Below, piece after piece: positions 5,243 to 5,426 of a DNA stretch of 5,426 nt. How positions within the stretch are numbered: position 1 is the stretch's first letter; each line of letters begins with the position of its first letter. Origin of the DNA: Anaeromyxobacter dehalogenans (GTDB taxonomy: Bacteria > Myxococcota_A > UBA9042 > DTJE01); the NCBI GenBank assembly GCA_020722625.1, contig DYKK01000235.1, positions 1 to 5,426 on the forward strand, in the 5' to 3' direction. The notes under the pieces were generated by a model. It was not told the DNA's origin. It searched no databases and saw only the letters and a program-made list of their open reading frames with translations. A program made the position numbers and the translations under genes.

Positions 5243-5426
5243 CGACACGACGGACTTCTGAATCCGCCGCGAGATCCCGCCGCGCAGCCAGGGGGCGTAG
5301 AACGACGGAGTGGCAGGGGCAGGAACAGAGGCAGGGGCGGTGACAGTGGGCAGTGGCAGTGGCAGTGACAGTGTCAGTGACAGTGTCAGGGCCGCGTTGG
5401 ACGCGGGGGACGGGCAGTGACGACAA
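5243..5426. other. Non-coding region upstream of the kinase promoter
   Basis: No convincing gene is seen between the kinase promoter and the right edge. The minus-strand open frame here is low-complexity (Thr/Val/Ala and Cys/His runs dictated by the hexamer repeat) and has no ribosome binding site that can be seen inside the window. Bases 5243-5311 show nothing notable. The hexamer array at 5312-5390 is listed separately. Confidence 0.5.
5312..5390. repeat. Degenerate hexanucleotide tandem repeat, GGCAGK/GRCAGT type
   Basis: About 13 hexamers run in tandem: GGCAGG, GGCAGG, AACAGA, GGCAGG, GGCGGT and GACAGT (5312-5347), one extra base at 5348, then GGCAGT three times, GACAGT, GTCAGT, GACAGT and GTCAGG (5349-5390). 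The right half contains two copies of the odd-centred dyad TGACA-G-TGTCA (5366-5376 and 5378-5388), 12 bp apart. The array begins 70 bp upstream of the kinase -35. Units differ by single bases, so it looks like an ageing minisatellite. It is outside any supported gene. Confidence 0.8.

Noticed and set aside
4318..5343. Plus-strand open frame of 341 codons opposite the kinase solenoid
   Set aside because: It is a long antisense frame that simply mirrors the 39-bp repeat structure and runs into the hexamer array. It shows no independent coding evidence.
5312..5390. Possible CRISPR array
   Set aside because: The period is 6 bp with no separate spacers, and there are no cas genes, so it is a simple tandem repeat.
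5217..5426. Minus-strand open frame of 69 codons entering from the right edge
   Set aside because: The translation is low-complexity, produced by the hexamer repeat. It shares the kinase promoter DNA and has no visible start signals.

Overview
The window is a G+C-rich (roughly two thirds by eye) bacterial chromosome segment with strong G/C preference at third codon positions. It carries an envelope protein with an AMIN domain, which belongs to diderm cell envelopes, and a large membrane-anchored Hanks-type Ser/Thr kinase with a helical repeat array. That combination suits large-genome diderm lineages such as Myxococcota, Planctomycetota or relatives. Nothing here, such as rRNA or a diagnostic marker, fixes the phylum, so this is inference.

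Layout: (1) bases 1-935, minus strand, hold the N-terminal 311 codons of a secreted AMIN-domain protein with a long charged helical tail, which continues beyond the left edge. (2) Bases 936-1306 are a divergent intergenic region with one promoter-like site facing each way and several small dyads. (3) Bases 1307-2488, plus strand, encode a HisC-family PLP aminotransferase with a non-standard N-terminal motif. (4) Bases 2499-2527 are a strong sigma70-like promoter, followed by an unrecognised 182-residue soluble protein (2557-3105). (5) Bases 3118-5163, minus strand, encode a 681-residue transmembrane / 13-residue-repeat solenoid / Ser-Thr kinase protein, convergent with the 182-residue gene and only 12 bp from it. 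(6) Bases 5164-5426 hold the kinase leader and promoter, then a degenerate hexanucleotide tandem repeat at 5312-5390.

Each of the four genes has its own sigma70-like -35/-10 pair 23-43 nt upstream of the chosen start (counted from the predicted transcription start), so they look like single-gene units rather than an operon. The sequence does not show a shared pathway. The most unusual element is the kinase: 19 nearly exactly spaced 13-residue units form a solenoid placed before a C-terminal catalytic domain, the reverse of the common bacterial order (kinase, membrane segment, sensor). No CRISPR array, tRNA, rRNA, insertion sequence or phage gene was seen.
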